Shown here: in pieces, positions 1 to 7,846 of the stretch
Numbering within the stretch: position 1 is the first letter of the stretch
Layout: each line of letters starts with the position of its first letter
Source of the DNA: an uncultured Prevotellaceae bacterium
GTDB taxonomy: Bacteria > Bacteroidota > Bacteroidia > Bacteroidales > Bacteroidaceae
Direction: 5' to 3'
DNA length: 50,092 nt
Assembly: GCA_902784065.1 (NCBI GenBank)
Contig: CACZTJ010000002.1
Location: 1 to 50,092 of the forward strand
The notes under the pieces: model-generated
Told to the model about the DNA's origin: nothing
The model's input: the letters and a program-made list of their open reading frames with translations, nothing else
Databases searched by the model: none
Position numbers and translations under genes: made by a program

Positions 1-849
1 CAACAAGACCGCATTCTTCACGATGGCAAGGCCAAGACCTGTGCCGCCAAGTGAACGACTGCGGCCTTTGTCTATGCGGTAGAAGCGTTCAAAGATACGG
101 GGCAGATGCTCTGGGGCGATGCCCACGCCATTGTCGCTGAGATGAAACATCCAACCGTCAGATGTCGGCTCAGCGCTGATGTCAATCGTAGTGCCCTCGC
201 CGGCATAGTTGATGGCGTTATCAATCAGATTGCGGAAGATACTGTAGATCAGCGAGGGGTTACCCTGAATGATGATACCTTGTGGCAGACTGTTGCGTAG
301 CGTCATGTGGCGCTTCTCTACGGCAATGGCAGTCTCCTCTACGATGTCACCCACAATCTCCGACACGTCGGTGCGCTCCATCGTAAGCTGGTGGGCAGCA
401 TAGTCCATACGGTTCAGTGTTGAGATGTCCTGCAACAGGGCTGTCAGTCGTTGGGCTTGCGCATGTGTGCGCTGGATGAACTGTCGCTGCGTCTCATGAT
501 TCATCTGCGGATCGTCGAGGATGGTCTCAGTATAGCCTAAGATGCTGGCTACGGGGGTCTTCAGCTCGTGGGAGATGTTCTGCGTCAGTTCGCGGCGCAG
601 CTGGTTCTCCTTCTCTGCCTGCTCGCGACTGATGCGTTCGTCCATCCTGCGGGCATAGCGATGCAGCAGCAGGGCAAGCCCCGCCATCACCACAACCGAG
701 AACAACAGCAGGTTCCAGTCGCTGGTCTCCTCGAACGGTTCCAGATAAGCCCTGTCGTAATCCTCGAACAGGATGAAGATGACGGCATAGACGGCAAATA
801 TCACCATCACGCTCATCCACATCTTCGTTCCTTCCGTCAGTTTCCTCAT
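1..849 (-). CDS. Sensor histidine kinase (PhoR-like), 3' end cut by window edge
   Basis: Membrane sensor kinase that would autophosphorylate on His and pass phosphate to the response regulator encoded just upstream; the two genes are one base apart. 283 codons are visible and the frame is open to base 1. Two hydrophobic segments (about residues 10-28 and 46-63) enclose only a short extracytoplasmic loop, so there is little external sensing domain. The HisKA box NISHELKTP holds the phospho-acceptor His94. An N-box (NLIDNAINYA), DNGVGIAP, the F-box region and GGTGLGLAIVK follow. The sequence ends shortly after G2, so only the last few dozen residues are missing. The neighbouring Na+/phosphate cotransporter suggests phosphate sensing, which is inference. 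The start is the ATG at 847-849. Confidence 0.93.
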   Translation of the reverse strand, partial: MRKLTEGTKMWMSVMVIFAVYAVIFILFEDYDRAYLEPFEETSDWNLLLFSVVVMAGLALLLHRYARRMDERISREQAEKENQLRRELTQNISHELKTPVASILGYTETILDDPQMNHETQRQFIQRTHAQAQRLTALLQDISTLNRMDYAAHQLTMERTDVSEIVGDIVEETAIAVEKRHMTLRNSLPQGIIIQGNPSLIYSIFRNLIDNAINYAGEGTTIDISAEPTSDGWMFHLSDNGVGIAPEHLPRIFERFYRIDKGRSRSLGGTGLGLAIVKNAVLL

Positions 850-850
850 A

Positions 851-1534
851 TCATAACTCAAACACATATCCGAATCCCTGACGACTGACAATGAGATTGG
901 CATATCGCCCTATCTTCTTGCGCATACGGGTGACATTGACATCTACGGTGCGATCGGTCACAATGACATCCTGCGGCCAGACGCTGTCGAGAATCTGCTG
1001 GCGCGAGAACACCTTGCCGCGATGGCTCAGCAACAGGACGAGTAGTTCAAACTCGGTCTTAGTCAGCGCCACAGCCTCACCATCCACCTTGACGGACTTG
1101 TGACTGAGGTCTATCACCAGACCCTCGTATTGCAAGGTCTTGGGCTTGTCGGCTTCAGCACTCTCCCTACGACAGAGCACCGCCTTCACCCTGGCCATCA
1201 CCTCGCGGACCGAGAACGGCTTCTTCACGTAGTCGTCAGCCCCAAGTCCGAAACCGTGAAGCATATCCTCCTCCGTGTCCTTCGCCGTCAGGAAGATGAT
1301 GGGTACAGAGGCTGTGGCCTCGTCACCCTTCAGCTGCCGTGCCAGTTCAAAGCCCGACATTCCAGACATCATCACATCGAGCAGGAGCAGGTCATATTGC
1401 GCCACCCCTTTTTCCATCGCCATTTCAGCCGAATACGCCACCTCTGCCTGATAACCCGCAGCCGTCAGGTTATAGCACAGGATCTCGCACAAATCCTGCT
1501 CGTCGTCAACTATAAGGATTCTCTTCTGTTCCAT
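851..1534 (-). CDS. OmpR/PhoB-family response regulator
   Basis: Two-component response regulator of 227 residues. The receiver domain (about 1-118) has the acidic pair D10/D11, phospho-acceptor D53 in LLLDVMM, T83 and K105 in the KKPF motif. A winged-helix DNA-binding domain (about 130-225) has the typical TKTEFELLVLLL and SRQQILDSVWP elements. The frame extends upstream to 1588, but the ATG at 1534 gives the family-typical start (KRILIVDDE) and sits just downstream of its own TATATTTG box. The histidine kinase gene follows after one base, and the Na+/Pi cotransporter gene ends 43 bases upstream. A PhoB-like role is inferred from that neighbour. The receiver and output domains are complete. 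Confidence 0.95.
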   Translation of the reverse strand: MEQKRILIVDDEQDLCEILCYNLTAAGYQAEVAYSAEMAMEKGVAQYDLLLLDVMMSGMSGFELARQLKGDEATASVPIIFLTAKDTEEDMLHGFGLGADDYVKKPFSVREVMARVKAVLCRRESAEADKPKTLQYEGLVIDLSHKSVKVDGEAVALTKTEFELLVLLLSHRGKVFSRQQILDSVWPQDVIVTDRTVDVNVTRMRKKIGRYANLIVSRQGFGYVFEL

Positions 1535-1542
1535 TCTGGCTG

Positions 1543-1550
1543 CAAATATA
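1543..1550 (-). promoter_or_regulatory. -7 box (TATATTTG) of the response-regulator promoter
   Basis: Bacteroidetes-type TAnnTTTG box on the minus strand. It lies only 8 bases before the regulator ATG at 1534, so transcription would begin within a few bases of the start codon. No clear -33 TTTG was found. Confidence 0.5.
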
Positions 1551-1577
1551 ATAAAAAACTTCGAAAAAGAAAAGCTT

Positions 1578-3269
1578 TTATCTCCCAAATCTCGCCTGTA
1601 CGACGTTCACCACGTAGTCGCCCAGTTTCTCGCACCCACTGATGAGGTCGGCGAAGATGGTGCCGAGGGCGTAGTCATACTCATGATCATTAACGGCGTG
1701 GATGTTGCCTGCTTTCAGACGGTCGCGCAGCTGGTTGATGTCATTCTCAATCCTGTATGTGTCGCGGATATCGTGCTCGTTGCGATGACCTGACATAATG
1801 ATATTCATCTGCGTGAGAGCATCGTCACATAGCATCATCATTGTTTCAAGCTGCTGTTGCTGATGAGCGGTGAGACGTTTGCCCGATTCCTGTTTGCGCT
1901 TGAAGGTGCGTGCCAGGTTGTAGCAGGCATCACCGATACTCTCCAGCTCACCCACCTCACGTAACATCTGACGGATCTTATGTTTCGTCGCGTCACTCAG
2001 GTGGTCTTCACTCACTTGCTCCAAATAGTGGGCGATGGCCAGCTCGGTCTGGTCAGAGTGGTCTTCCGCTTGCTCTATCTGTTGGAAGATGGTGTCAAAC
2101 AGCTTCTCGTCCTCCTCCTTAGCCAAGCTTCGCACCTGGGCGAACATCCGCTGCATGCGCTCGGCGAAGTGGGCCGTCTCTTTCTGTGCCTGCAGCACGG
2201 CTATTTCAGGAGTCTGCACCAGGTTAGACTGTATATACTGAAGGTGCAACTCCTGCTGACCAGCCTGTTCCTTCATAGGCAACAGCCAGCAAACGACGCG
2301 TTCCATCTGCGGGATCAGTCCGATGAGCAGCGCCGTATTGGTGATGTTGAAACAGGTGTGGAACATCGCCAGCACGATGGGCAGTCGCTCCGCCTGACCT
2401 GTCATCGTCGGGTCATAGCCTACGAATCCGCACACCATATCGACAAAGGGATAGAACACGCAGAGCACCCAGATTACGCCGAACACGTTGAACAGCAGAT
2501 GGGCCAGTGCTGCCCTGCGCGCCTCTGTGCCAGCCCCCAGCGCCGCGAGATTAGCCGTTGCCGTAGTGCCAATGTTCTCACCCATCACCAGTGCGATGCC
2601 GAGATAGATAGGCAGGACCCCCGTGGAACAGAGCAGGATGGTGATAGCCATCACAGCTGCCGATGACTGCACGATGCAGGTGATGAGCGTTCCGATGAGC
2701 AGGAAGGCGACAATGGTGAGGTGGCTACTTGTATCAAACGAGGCGAAGAAGCTGACCACCGCCTCGTTGTGTGCCAGATCCATCTCTTTGCCAGCCGAAC
2801 TCAACATCACCAGCGACAGGAACATAAAGGCGATGCCGAACAGGAAGTCGCCCACGTAGCGGTGGTGCTTGTAGTAGATGAGCACCATACCTAAGAAGAA
2901 CGCGGGGAACACCACATTCGTCAGATCGACGTTATAACCCAGCGACATGATCCACGCTGTCAGCGTCGTTCCGATGTTCGCTCCCATGATGATGCTGATG
3001 GCCTGTGCCAGCGTCAGCAGTCCTGCCGAGACAAACGATACCGTCATTACCGTTGTGGCCGATGACGACTGCACGGCGCAGGTCGCCAGCGTACCCGTCA
3101 GCATCCCTGTGAACCGGTTGGTCGTCATCTTCGATAGGATATACCGTAACTGAGGTCCCGCAAGCTTCTGCAGAGCCTCACTCATCATCTTCATGCCGTA
3201 AATCAGCAAGCCTAATGCGCCCAGTAATTTCAGCGCTACCATTAAATAATTCTGTGTTGTTTCCATCAT
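1578..3269 (-). CDS. Na+/phosphate cotransporter with PhoU-like C-terminal domain
   Basis: Inner-membrane Na+-coupled phosphate transporter of the NptA/PF02690 type, 563 residues from the ATG at 3269. Two inverted-repeat transport units carry the family's Gln-Ser-Ser signature, CAVQSSSATT near residue 58 and CIVQSSAAV near residue 200, with many hydrophobic helices to about residue 325. The C-terminal 200 residues are helical and charged, resembling PhoU, as in many bacterial members. The frame opens further upstream (3305), but a TATCTTTG promoter box at 3282-3289 puts the likely start at 3269 or 3266. The response regulator and kinase lie directly downstream. Phosphate import linked to that two-component pair is inference from context. 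Confidence 0.93.
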   Translation of the reverse strand: MMETTQNYLMVALKLLGALGLLIYGMKMMSEALQKLAGPQLRYILSKMTTNRFTGMLTGTLATCAVQSSSATTVMTVSFVSAGLLTLAQAISIIMGANIGTTLTAWIMSLGYNVDLTNVVFPAFFLGMVLIYYKHHRYVGDFLFGIAFMFLSLVMLSSAGKEMDLAHNEAVVSFFASFDTSSHLTIVAFLLIGTLITCIVQSSAAVMAITILLCSTGVLPIYLGIALVMGENIGTTATANLAALGAGTEARRAALAHLLFNVFGVIWVLCVFYPFVDMVCGFVGYDPTMTGQAERLPIVLAMFHTCFNITNTALLIGLIPQMERVVCWLLPMKEQAGQQELHLQYIQSNLVQTPEIAVLQAQKETAHFAERMQRMFAQVRSLAKEEDEKLFDTIFQQIEQAEDHSDQTELAIAHYLEQVSEDHLSDATKHKIRQMLREVGELESIGDACYNLARTFKRKQESGKRLTAHQQQQLETMMMLCDDALTQMNIIMSGHRNEHDIRDTYRIENDINQLRDRLKAGNIHAVNDHEYDYALGTIFADLISGCEKLGDYVVNVVQARFGR

Positions 3270-3281
3270 TTCTTTTTTGCG

Positions 3282-3289
3282 CAAAGATA
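3282..3289 (-). promoter_or_regulatory. -7 box (TATCTTTG) of the Na+/Pi cotransporter promoter
   Basis: TATCTTTG on the minus strand, 12 bases before the ATG at 3269. It implies a leader of only a few bases and decides against the upstream in-frame start at 3305. Confidence 0.65.
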
Positions 3290-3310
3290 CAACAATCTCA
3301 GGCACGCTCC

Positions 3311-3348
3311 AAAAAAATCCTGTTACGATACGGTTACGTAACAGGATT
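3311..3348 (-). terminator. Rho-independent terminator after the secreted hypothetical gene
   Basis: Perfect 12-bp stem (3316-3327 with 3337-3348, arm AATCCTGTTACG), 9-base loop. Read on the minus strand it runs into seven Ts. It separates the gene ending at 3389 from the cotransporter promoter. Confidence 0.88.
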
Positions 3349-3388
3349 GTAATATCTTGAGTGTCGCTACGGCGAGCATCATCCAGCG

Positions 3389-4324
3389 TTAATCGCCATT
3401 ATCATCATCGAAGAGCTTCTCCCGTTTCGAGGACACCTGTTTCAGCACCCCGTTCTTCCACTTGTAAGTTTCATAGACCACATATTCATAACCGTCACGC
3501 ACCACCGTAGAGATATCCTTCTGCTCCTCGTCGAAGCTCGGCTCCACCATGTTCTCAAACGCCTCTACACGATAGAACTGCAGTGTGACGGGATTCCACA
3601 CATATGCCACCTGCGTATTCTGCGCATGCGTAGTCATACCCGTATTCACAATCAGGTCGGGGATGCCGTCGAAGTTGATGTCCTTCTCCATCACATAGCC
3701 GAACTGATCCAGATTCTCCCCGTCAAGCGTATAATTCATATACTCCCTGATCTCCGGAGCTACCTTCTTGCCGTTCACGAAGCAATCCACGATGACGTCA
3801 TACAGATCATTCTCATCCTTCTCATACCTCACCTTAAAGCTATAAGCCTCGCGCTTGGGCGCTGTCAGCGTCGCGGGAGCACCAGGCCACCACGTAGGCA
3901 GGGCATTTGTCTGTTCCTTCATTTCCGTCATCAGCAGCCGCTTGCCAGTGGTAGGATTCTGCCAGAAGCCCTCCTTGAATTGGTAGTCACCCTCCACCTC
4001 ATAATACTGTAGATCCATCTTTCCCGTCATCTCGCCATCGGGCTGGTACTCCTCAAACCCCTCGCGGTAAAGATGATCGTAATTGGGATCCTTCGCATCG
4101 GCTTCGAGAGGATGTCCAACAACCAGAATCGGCGCCGGATTCTTGGCATTGGGATAGTACATATAACCCGCACAACGGTGGTCATTCTCCCCAGCCTGCT
4201 GATACCCATACACCAGTTCAAAGGCAGTCCTGCCGTTCAGTTTACCTTTAAAACAGTGAATCTCATTTTGCGCTGCCATCGTGGCGGCATAGAAAAAGAG
4301 CAATAAAAAAACAACCTTTCTCAT
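3389..4324 (-). CDS. Secreted hypothetical protein with a DxNxDGxxD calcium-type motif
   Basis: Protein of 311 residues with an N-terminal signal peptide (MRKVVFLLLFFYAATMAAQ), so probably periplasmic or outer-surface. I do not recognise a named function. Near residue 215 it has DINFDGIPDL, the Asp/Asn loop seen in FG-GAP, dockerin and EF-hand-like calcium sites, followed by a segment resembling the XAC2610-type repeat proteins (VNTGMTTHAQNTQVAYVWNP). The middle is Trp/Pro-rich and the C-terminus acidic. It is monocistronic: its own promoter box lies at 4348-4355 and a strong terminator follows. A catalytic role is not evident. Ligand or polysaccharide binding is possible but is inference. 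Confidence 0.85.
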   Translation of the reverse strand: MRKVVFLLLFFYAATMAAQNEIHCFKGKLNGRTAFELVYGYQQAGENDHRCAGYMYYPNAKNPAPILVVGHPLEADAKDPNYDHLYREGFEEYQPDGEMTGKMDLQYYEVEGDYQFKEGFWQNPTTGKRLLMTEMKEQTNALPTWWPGAPATLTAPKREAYSFKVRYEKDENDLYDVIVDCFVNGKKVAPEIREYMNYTLDGENLDQFGYVMEKDINFDGIPDLIVNTGMTTHAQNTQVAYVWNPVTLQFYRVEAFENMVEPSFDEEQKDISTVVRDGYEYVVYETYKWKNGVLKQVSSKREKLFDDDNGD

Positions 4325-4347
4325 AACTGTTGAATGCTAAATATATG

Positions 4348-4355
4348 CAAAGTTA
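4348..4355 (-). promoter_or_regulatory. -7 box (TAACTTTG) of the secreted hypothetical gene
   Basis: TAACTTTG on the minus strand, 23 bases before the ATG at 4324, with TTG-containing sequence at about the -33 distance. Confidence 0.6.
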
Positions 4356-4407
4356 AGCAAAAACAATGATACAACCAAACATCTGGGCTATAAATTGATA
4401 TTCCCCC

Positions 4408-4514
4408 TTGTCATCTCGACCACGCTCGACATTTGGTCGCTTGCTACCGAAGGGACGCAGGAACGGAGTGAGTGGAGAGATCTCTCCATGCGCTTCGCTT
4501 AGTCGAGATGACAA
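4408..4514. repeat. Dispersed palindromic element, copy 1
   Basis: A 107-base intergenic element bounded by perfect 13-bp inverted ends (TTGTCATCTCGAC at 4408-4420, its reverse complement at 4502-4514). An internal 14-base palindrome GGAGAGATCTCTCC is at 4474-4487. Its right 38 bases, reverse-complemented, match the start of the second copy at 37285 exactly. There is no coding capacity of note. It fits a non-autonomous, REP/MITE-like repeat of the kind scattered between Bacteroidetes genes. Confidence 0.8.
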
Positions 4515-4569
4515 AACGGCGCTCGAAGATAGGTTGCATCTCGGAAAAGCCCAAAAAAATATGATTTTC

Positions 4570-4601
4570 TTTGGTTTTTCTCTCGATTTGCACTATCTTT
4601 G
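4570..4601 (+). promoter_or_regulatory. Promoter of the acetyltransferase-cobalamin operon
   Basis: -33 TTTG at 4570-4573 and -7 TATCTTTG at 4594-4601, separated by 20 bases, about 22 bases before the ATG at 4624. No cobalamin riboswitch was recognised in the short leader. Confidence 0.7.
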
Positions 4602-4623
4602 CCAAAGATTATAGAAATAAGGT

Positions 4624-5178
4624 ATGTTTGAAGTCATAGATGCCACGGGGTCGGGCTATCATAGCGATCCTCGGATGCGGGAAATAGAGGGCGAGATGAT
4701 CAGGAGCCATGAGCTGTGCCTGAAGATCTCGGCCAAGAAACCTACTGATCCTGACTATAAGGGACTGCTGGAAGAGCTGTTCCAGCATGAAATCGATGAC
4801 AGTGTGGCCATCGTCTCGCCATTCTATTGCGATTGCGGCTGCCGGATGACGATCGGTAAGCATGTCATAATCAACAAGGGGGCTACGATTATCTCGCCGG
4901 GGAAGGTGGTGATAGAGAACAACGTGCTGATTGGCCCTGAAGTAAAGATCGTAACGGTGGATCACGACCTCCATGACCGTCACAACCTGTTTCATTTCGG
5001 ACAGGTGACGATCAAGGAGAATGCGTGGATCTGCATCGGAGCCATCATCTGCCCGGGCGTAACCATCGGCAGGAATGCCGTGGTGGCTGCGGGCGCTGTG
5101 GTAACGAAGGACGTGCCCGACGATGTGGTGGTGGGCGGTAATCCTGCCAGAATCATTAAAAAGATAGACAAGATATGA
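4624..5178 (+). CDS. Maltose/galactoside-type O-acetyltransferase (left-handed beta-helix)
   Basis: Acetyl-CoA-dependent O-acetyltransferase of the Maa/LacA/NodL class, 184 residues. The N-terminal helical part (about 1-60, with HELCLKISAKKPTDPDY) matches the maltose-acetyltransferase cap. Hexapeptide repeats from about residue 75 to 175 form the trimeric beta-helix (IGKHVIINKGATI, IGPEVKIVTVDHDLH, CPGVTIGRNAVVAAGAVV). The catalytic His lies in TVDHDLHD. The C-terminus GGNPARIIKK is typical. The acceptor cannot be named: maltose, galactosides and other sugars are possible. Its stop overlaps the next start (ATGA), so it is translationally linked to the TSCPD and cobalamin genes, with no obvious biochemical reason. 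Confidence 0.9.
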   Translation: MFEVIDATGSGYHSDPRMREIEGEMIRSHELCLKISAKKPTDPDYKGLLEELFQHEIDDSVAIVSPFYCDCGCRMTIGKHVIINKGATIISPGKVVIENNVLIGPEVKIVTVDHDLHDRHNLFHFGQVTIKENAWICIGAIICPGVTIGRNAVVAAGAVVTKDVPDDVVVGGNPARIIKKIDKI

Positions 5179-5447
5179 AAACAAAACATGTACAGTATGA
5201 GACTCACGGCACGTGCTCGAAGATGATTGATGTGACTGCCGATGAGAACAATGTGATTCAGCAGGTGTTCTTCCTGGGGGGCTGTAACGGCAACCTGCAG
5301 GGGGTGAGCCAGCTGGTGCGCGGACAGCAGATCGACGATGTGATCAAACGGCTCGACGGCATCCGCTGCGGCACAAAGGGCACCTCATGCCCCGACCAGC
5401 TATGCAGGGCGCTGGAGCAACTGAAGAACGCACCGCTGGAGGACTAA
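5175..5447 (+). CDS. TSCPD-domain protein
   Basis: Small cytoplasmic protein of 90 residues carrying the TSCPD motif near its C-terminus (GTKGTSCPDQL). The same domain occurs at the C-terminus of B12-dependent ribonucleotide reductases (NrdJ) and as free-standing proteins of this length. Four cysteines (positions 14, 37, 65, 72) could bind metal. It starts in the stop of the acetyltransferase gene (ATGA overlap) and ends 6 bases before cobS. Placement at the head of the cobalamin genes fits a B12-related task, but that is inference. No catalytic function is assigned to the stand-alone form. Confidence 0.88.
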   Translation: MKTKHVQYETHGTCSKMIDVTADENNVIQQVFFLGGCNGNLQGVSQLVRGQQIDDVIKRLDGIRCGTKGTSCPDQLCRALEQLKNAPLED

Positions 5448-5453
5448 GGAATC

Positions 5454-6251
5454 ATGCAGACAAGCATCGACCAAACGAAGTGGTACGACCGCATCTGGGC
5501 CTCGCTGATCTTCTTCACCCGCCTACCCTTCTGGCGACTGCATCAGCCGCCGAGGGAGTGTTACCAGCGCGTGGTGGAGCAATGGCCCCTGGTGGGGTGG
5601 CTCACGGGGGGCGTGATGGCTGCCACACTGTATTTCGGCAGTATGGTGATGCCCTACCCGCTGGCGGTGGTTCTGGCCATCGCAGCCCGTCTGCTTCTTA
5701 CTGGGGCACTGCATGAAGACGGGCTGGCTGACTTCTTCGACGGATTCGGAGGGGGCGGCAACGACCGGCAGCGCATCCTCGACATCATGAAGGACTCGCA
5801 CATCGGCACTTATGGCGTGCTGGGGCTGATACTCTACCTGGCCTTGCTGGCGGGCAGCCTGCTCTCTTTTACGCCGCGCAGCGCTGCCTTGCTGATCCTG
5901 GCGGCTGACCCCTTTGCGAAGATGGTGGCATCGCAGCTGATCCTGATGATGCCTTATGCCCGGAAGGAAGAGGAGGCAAAGGCGAAAACGGTGTATCGAA
6001 AGTTCGGGGCGGTGACGGGCATCAGTCTGGCTATTCAGGGTCTGCTGCCGATGGTGGCGTTCATCTGGCTGACGGGCATCGCCTGGGAGACGGTGATCTT
6101 CCTGCCTTGTCTGGTGATGTATTTCCTCTATCTGCTGATGTGGCGCAAGATTCACGGTTACACGGGCGACTGTTGCGGTGCGGCCTTCCTGCTGGTGGAG
6201 CTGGCGGTATATCTGGTGGTCGCTGTGCAATTTCATCTCTCAACGATATGA
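5454..6251 (+). CDS. cobS: Adenosylcobinamide-GDP ribazoletransferase (cobalamin synthase)
   Basis: CobS joins adenosylcobinamide-GDP to alpha-ribazole (or its phosphate), the final condensation of cobalamin nucleotide-loop assembly, in the inner membrane. The 265-residue product has several hydrophobic helices and the family signature HEDGLADFFDGFGGG near residue 87, with a second acidic motif DIMKDSHIGTYGVLGL. The N-terminal FFTRLP is also typical. Length fits the family (about 250). Its TGA overlaps the cobU ATG. Together with cobU and cobT it provides salvage and late synthesis. No corrin-ring genes are in the window. Confidence 0.96.
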   Translation: MQTSIDQTKWYDRIWASLIFFTRLPFWRLHQPPRECYQRVVEQWPLVGWLTGGVMAATLYFGSMVMPYPLAVVLAIAARLLLTGALHEDGLADFFDGFGGGGNDRQRILDIMKDSHIGTYGVLGLILYLALLAGSLLSFTPRSAALLILAADPFAKMVASQLILMMPYARKEEEAKAKTVYRKFGAVTGISLAIQGLLPMVAFIWLTGIAWETVIFLPCLVMYFLYLLMWRKIHGYTGDCCGAAFLLVELAVYLVVAVQFHLSTI

Positions 6252-6757
6252 AGAAACTGATTCTAATAACTGGTGGCCAGCGTTCTGGCAAGAGCAAGGA
6301 AGCCGAAGCTCTGGCACTGCGCCTCTCGGCAAACCCCGTCTATGTGGCGACTGCCCATATCTGGGACGAGGAGTTCAGGGAGCGTGTGCGCAGGCATCAG
6401 GCGCGGCGCGGACCGCAATGGACGAACATTGAGGAGGAGACAGCGCTGAGCCGACATGACCTGACGGGGCGCGTGGCGGTGATCGACTGCGTGACGCTCT
6501 GGCTCACCAACTTCTTCTTTGCCAGCGATGCCGATACAGACAAGTCGCTCGAACAGGCAAAAGCGGAGTTTGACAAGTTCACGGCTCACGAGGCGACCTA
6601 CATCTTCGTGACCAACGAGATTGGCAGCGGCGGCGTGAGCGAAAACGCGATACAGCGCAAGTTTACTGACCTGGAGGGCTGGATGAACCAGTATATCGCC
6701 TCGAAGGCTGATGAGGTGATCCTGATGGTGAGTGGTATTCCCGTAAAAATAAAATGA
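6248..6757 (+). CDS. cobU: Adenosylcobinamide kinase / cobinamide-phosphate guanylyltransferase
   Basis: CobU phosphorylates adenosylcobinamide and then adds GMP, making the substrate for CobS. 169 residues from the ATG at 6248, which overlaps the cobS stop (ATGA). An earlier in-frame opening from 6107 lies wholly inside cobS and is not used. The P-loop GGQRSGKS (residues 9-16), the HQARRGPQW segment carrying the guanylylated His, and DCVTLWLTN with the later TNEIGSGGV motif are all present. The cobT ATG overlaps its stop in turn. Confidence 0.96.
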   Translation: MKKLILITGGQRSGKSKEAEALALRLSANPVYVATAHIWDEEFRERVRRHQARRGPQWTNIEEETALSRHDLTGRVAVIDCVTLWLTNFFFASDADTDKSLEQAKAEFDKFTAHEATYIFVTNEIGSGGVSENAIQRKFTDLEGWMNQYIASKADEVILMVSGIPVKIK

Positions 6758-7800
6758 AGCATTTCGACATTCATCCTATCAAAAATTCGTTGGCGAAGGC
6801 CATCCAAGAAAAGATTGACAACCTGAACAAGCCCAAGGGTGCGTTGGGGCGGCTGGAGGAGATTGCCATGCAGGTGTGCCTGATTCAGGAGTCACTCACG
6901 CCCTGTCTCGCCCACCCCTGTCACCTGCTCTTCGGAGGTGATCACGGCATCGAGCGCGAGGGTGTCAGCGTGTCGCCCCGTGAGGTGACCTGGCAACAAA
7001 TGAAGAACTTTACGCTGGGGGGCGGCGGCGTGAATATGTTCTGCAGGCAGCATGGTTTCAAGCTGCGCATCGTGGATGTAGGCGTGGATTACGACCTGAA
7101 GGCGGTGGAGGGGATCATCGACCGGAAGATCGCACGCGGCACGAAGAACTTCCGCTACGAGCCTGCCATGAGTGAGGCGGAGTTTGACCAGGCGATAGCT
7201 GTGGGCTGCGAGATGGTGGACGACTGTGTCGCCGAGGGGTGCAAGGTGGTGTGCATCGGTGAGATGGGAATTGCGAACACCTCGCCGTCGAGCATCTGGA
7301 TGTCGATCTTCGGGGATATTCCCCTGGCTGACTGTATTGGTGCAGGAGCGGGACTCGACAAGCCCGGCATCGCGCATAAGTACGAGGTGCTGAAGGAGGC
7401 GCTGAGTGGTTACCACAGCTGCGAACCGCAGCCTACACCCATCACGCCGCTCCGCTATTTCGGGGGCTTCGAGATGATTGCTGCCATCGGGGCGATGCTG
7501 CGCGCCGCTGAGCAACACCTTATTATATTAATAGACGGATTTATCATGACGGCCTGTGCAGCTGCTGCCATCCTGCTCTACCCTGCCTCAATGGATTATA
7601 TGATCTTCACCCATTGTGGTGACGAGAGCGGGCATAAACGGATGCTCGACATGGTGGGCGCCAAGCCGCTGCTACACTTGGGACTGAGGCTCGGCGAGGG
7701 TACCGGCGCCCTCTGCGCCTACCCCATCATCGACTCTGCCGTGAGGATGATCAATGAGATGAACAACTTCGACAACGCCCAAATCACCAAATATTTCTGA
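6754..7800 (+). CDS. cobT: Nicotinate-nucleotide--dimethylbenzimidazole phosphoribosyltransferase
   Basis: CobT activates the lower-ligand base by transferring phosphoribose from nicotinate mononucleotide, giving alpha-ribazole phosphate. 348 residues, the usual family length. The conserved GGDHGI (near 63), GGGGVN, GEMGIANTSPSS (near 168) and C-terminal LGLRLGEGTGA with the catalytic Glu are visible. It is the last gene of the plus-strand cluster, translationally coupled to cobU, and is followed by a hairpin terminator. No phosphatase (CobC) gene accompanies it. The specific lower-ligand base cannot be read from sequence. Confidence 0.96.
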   Translation: MKHFDIHPIKNSLAKAIQEKIDNLNKPKGALGRLEEIAMQVCLIQESLTPCLAHPCHLLFGGDHGIEREGVSVSPREVTWQQMKNFTLGGGGVNMFCRQHGFKLRIVDVGVDYDLKAVEGIIDRKIARGTKNFRYEPAMSEAEFDQAIAVGCEMVDDCVAEGCKVVCIGEMGIANTSPSSIWMSIFGDIPLADCIGAGAGLDKPGIAHKYEVLKEALSGYHSCEPQPTPITPLRYFGGFEMIAAIGAMLRAAEQHLIILIDGFIMTACAAAAILLYPASMDYMIFTHCGDESGHKRMLDMVGAKPLLHLGLRLGEGTGALCAYPIIDSAVRMINEMNNFDNAQITKYF

Positions 7801-7815
7801 CCAGCACAAAAAAAG

Positions 7816-7840
7816 AGGCATCCGATGTTTTCGGATGCCT
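7816..7840. terminator. Bidirectional terminator between cobT and the AraC-type gene
   Basis: Perfect 10-bp stem (AGGCATCCGA with TCGGATGCCT), 5-base loop. On the minus strand it runs into CTTTTTTT, and on the plus strand into TTCTTCTT. It lies between convergent genes and serves both, more strongly the minus one. Confidence 0.85.
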
Positions 7841-7846
7841 TTCTTC

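Noticed and set aside
4408-4614. Plus-strand ORF of 68 codons across the dispersed element
   Set aside because: It reads through the inverted-repeat element and into the next promoter; no protein-like features.
4515-4623. Possible cobalamin riboswitch upstream of the acetyltransferase-cob genes
   Set aside because: Sequence is mostly upstream of the promoter, the leader is about 20 bases, and no B12-box was seen.
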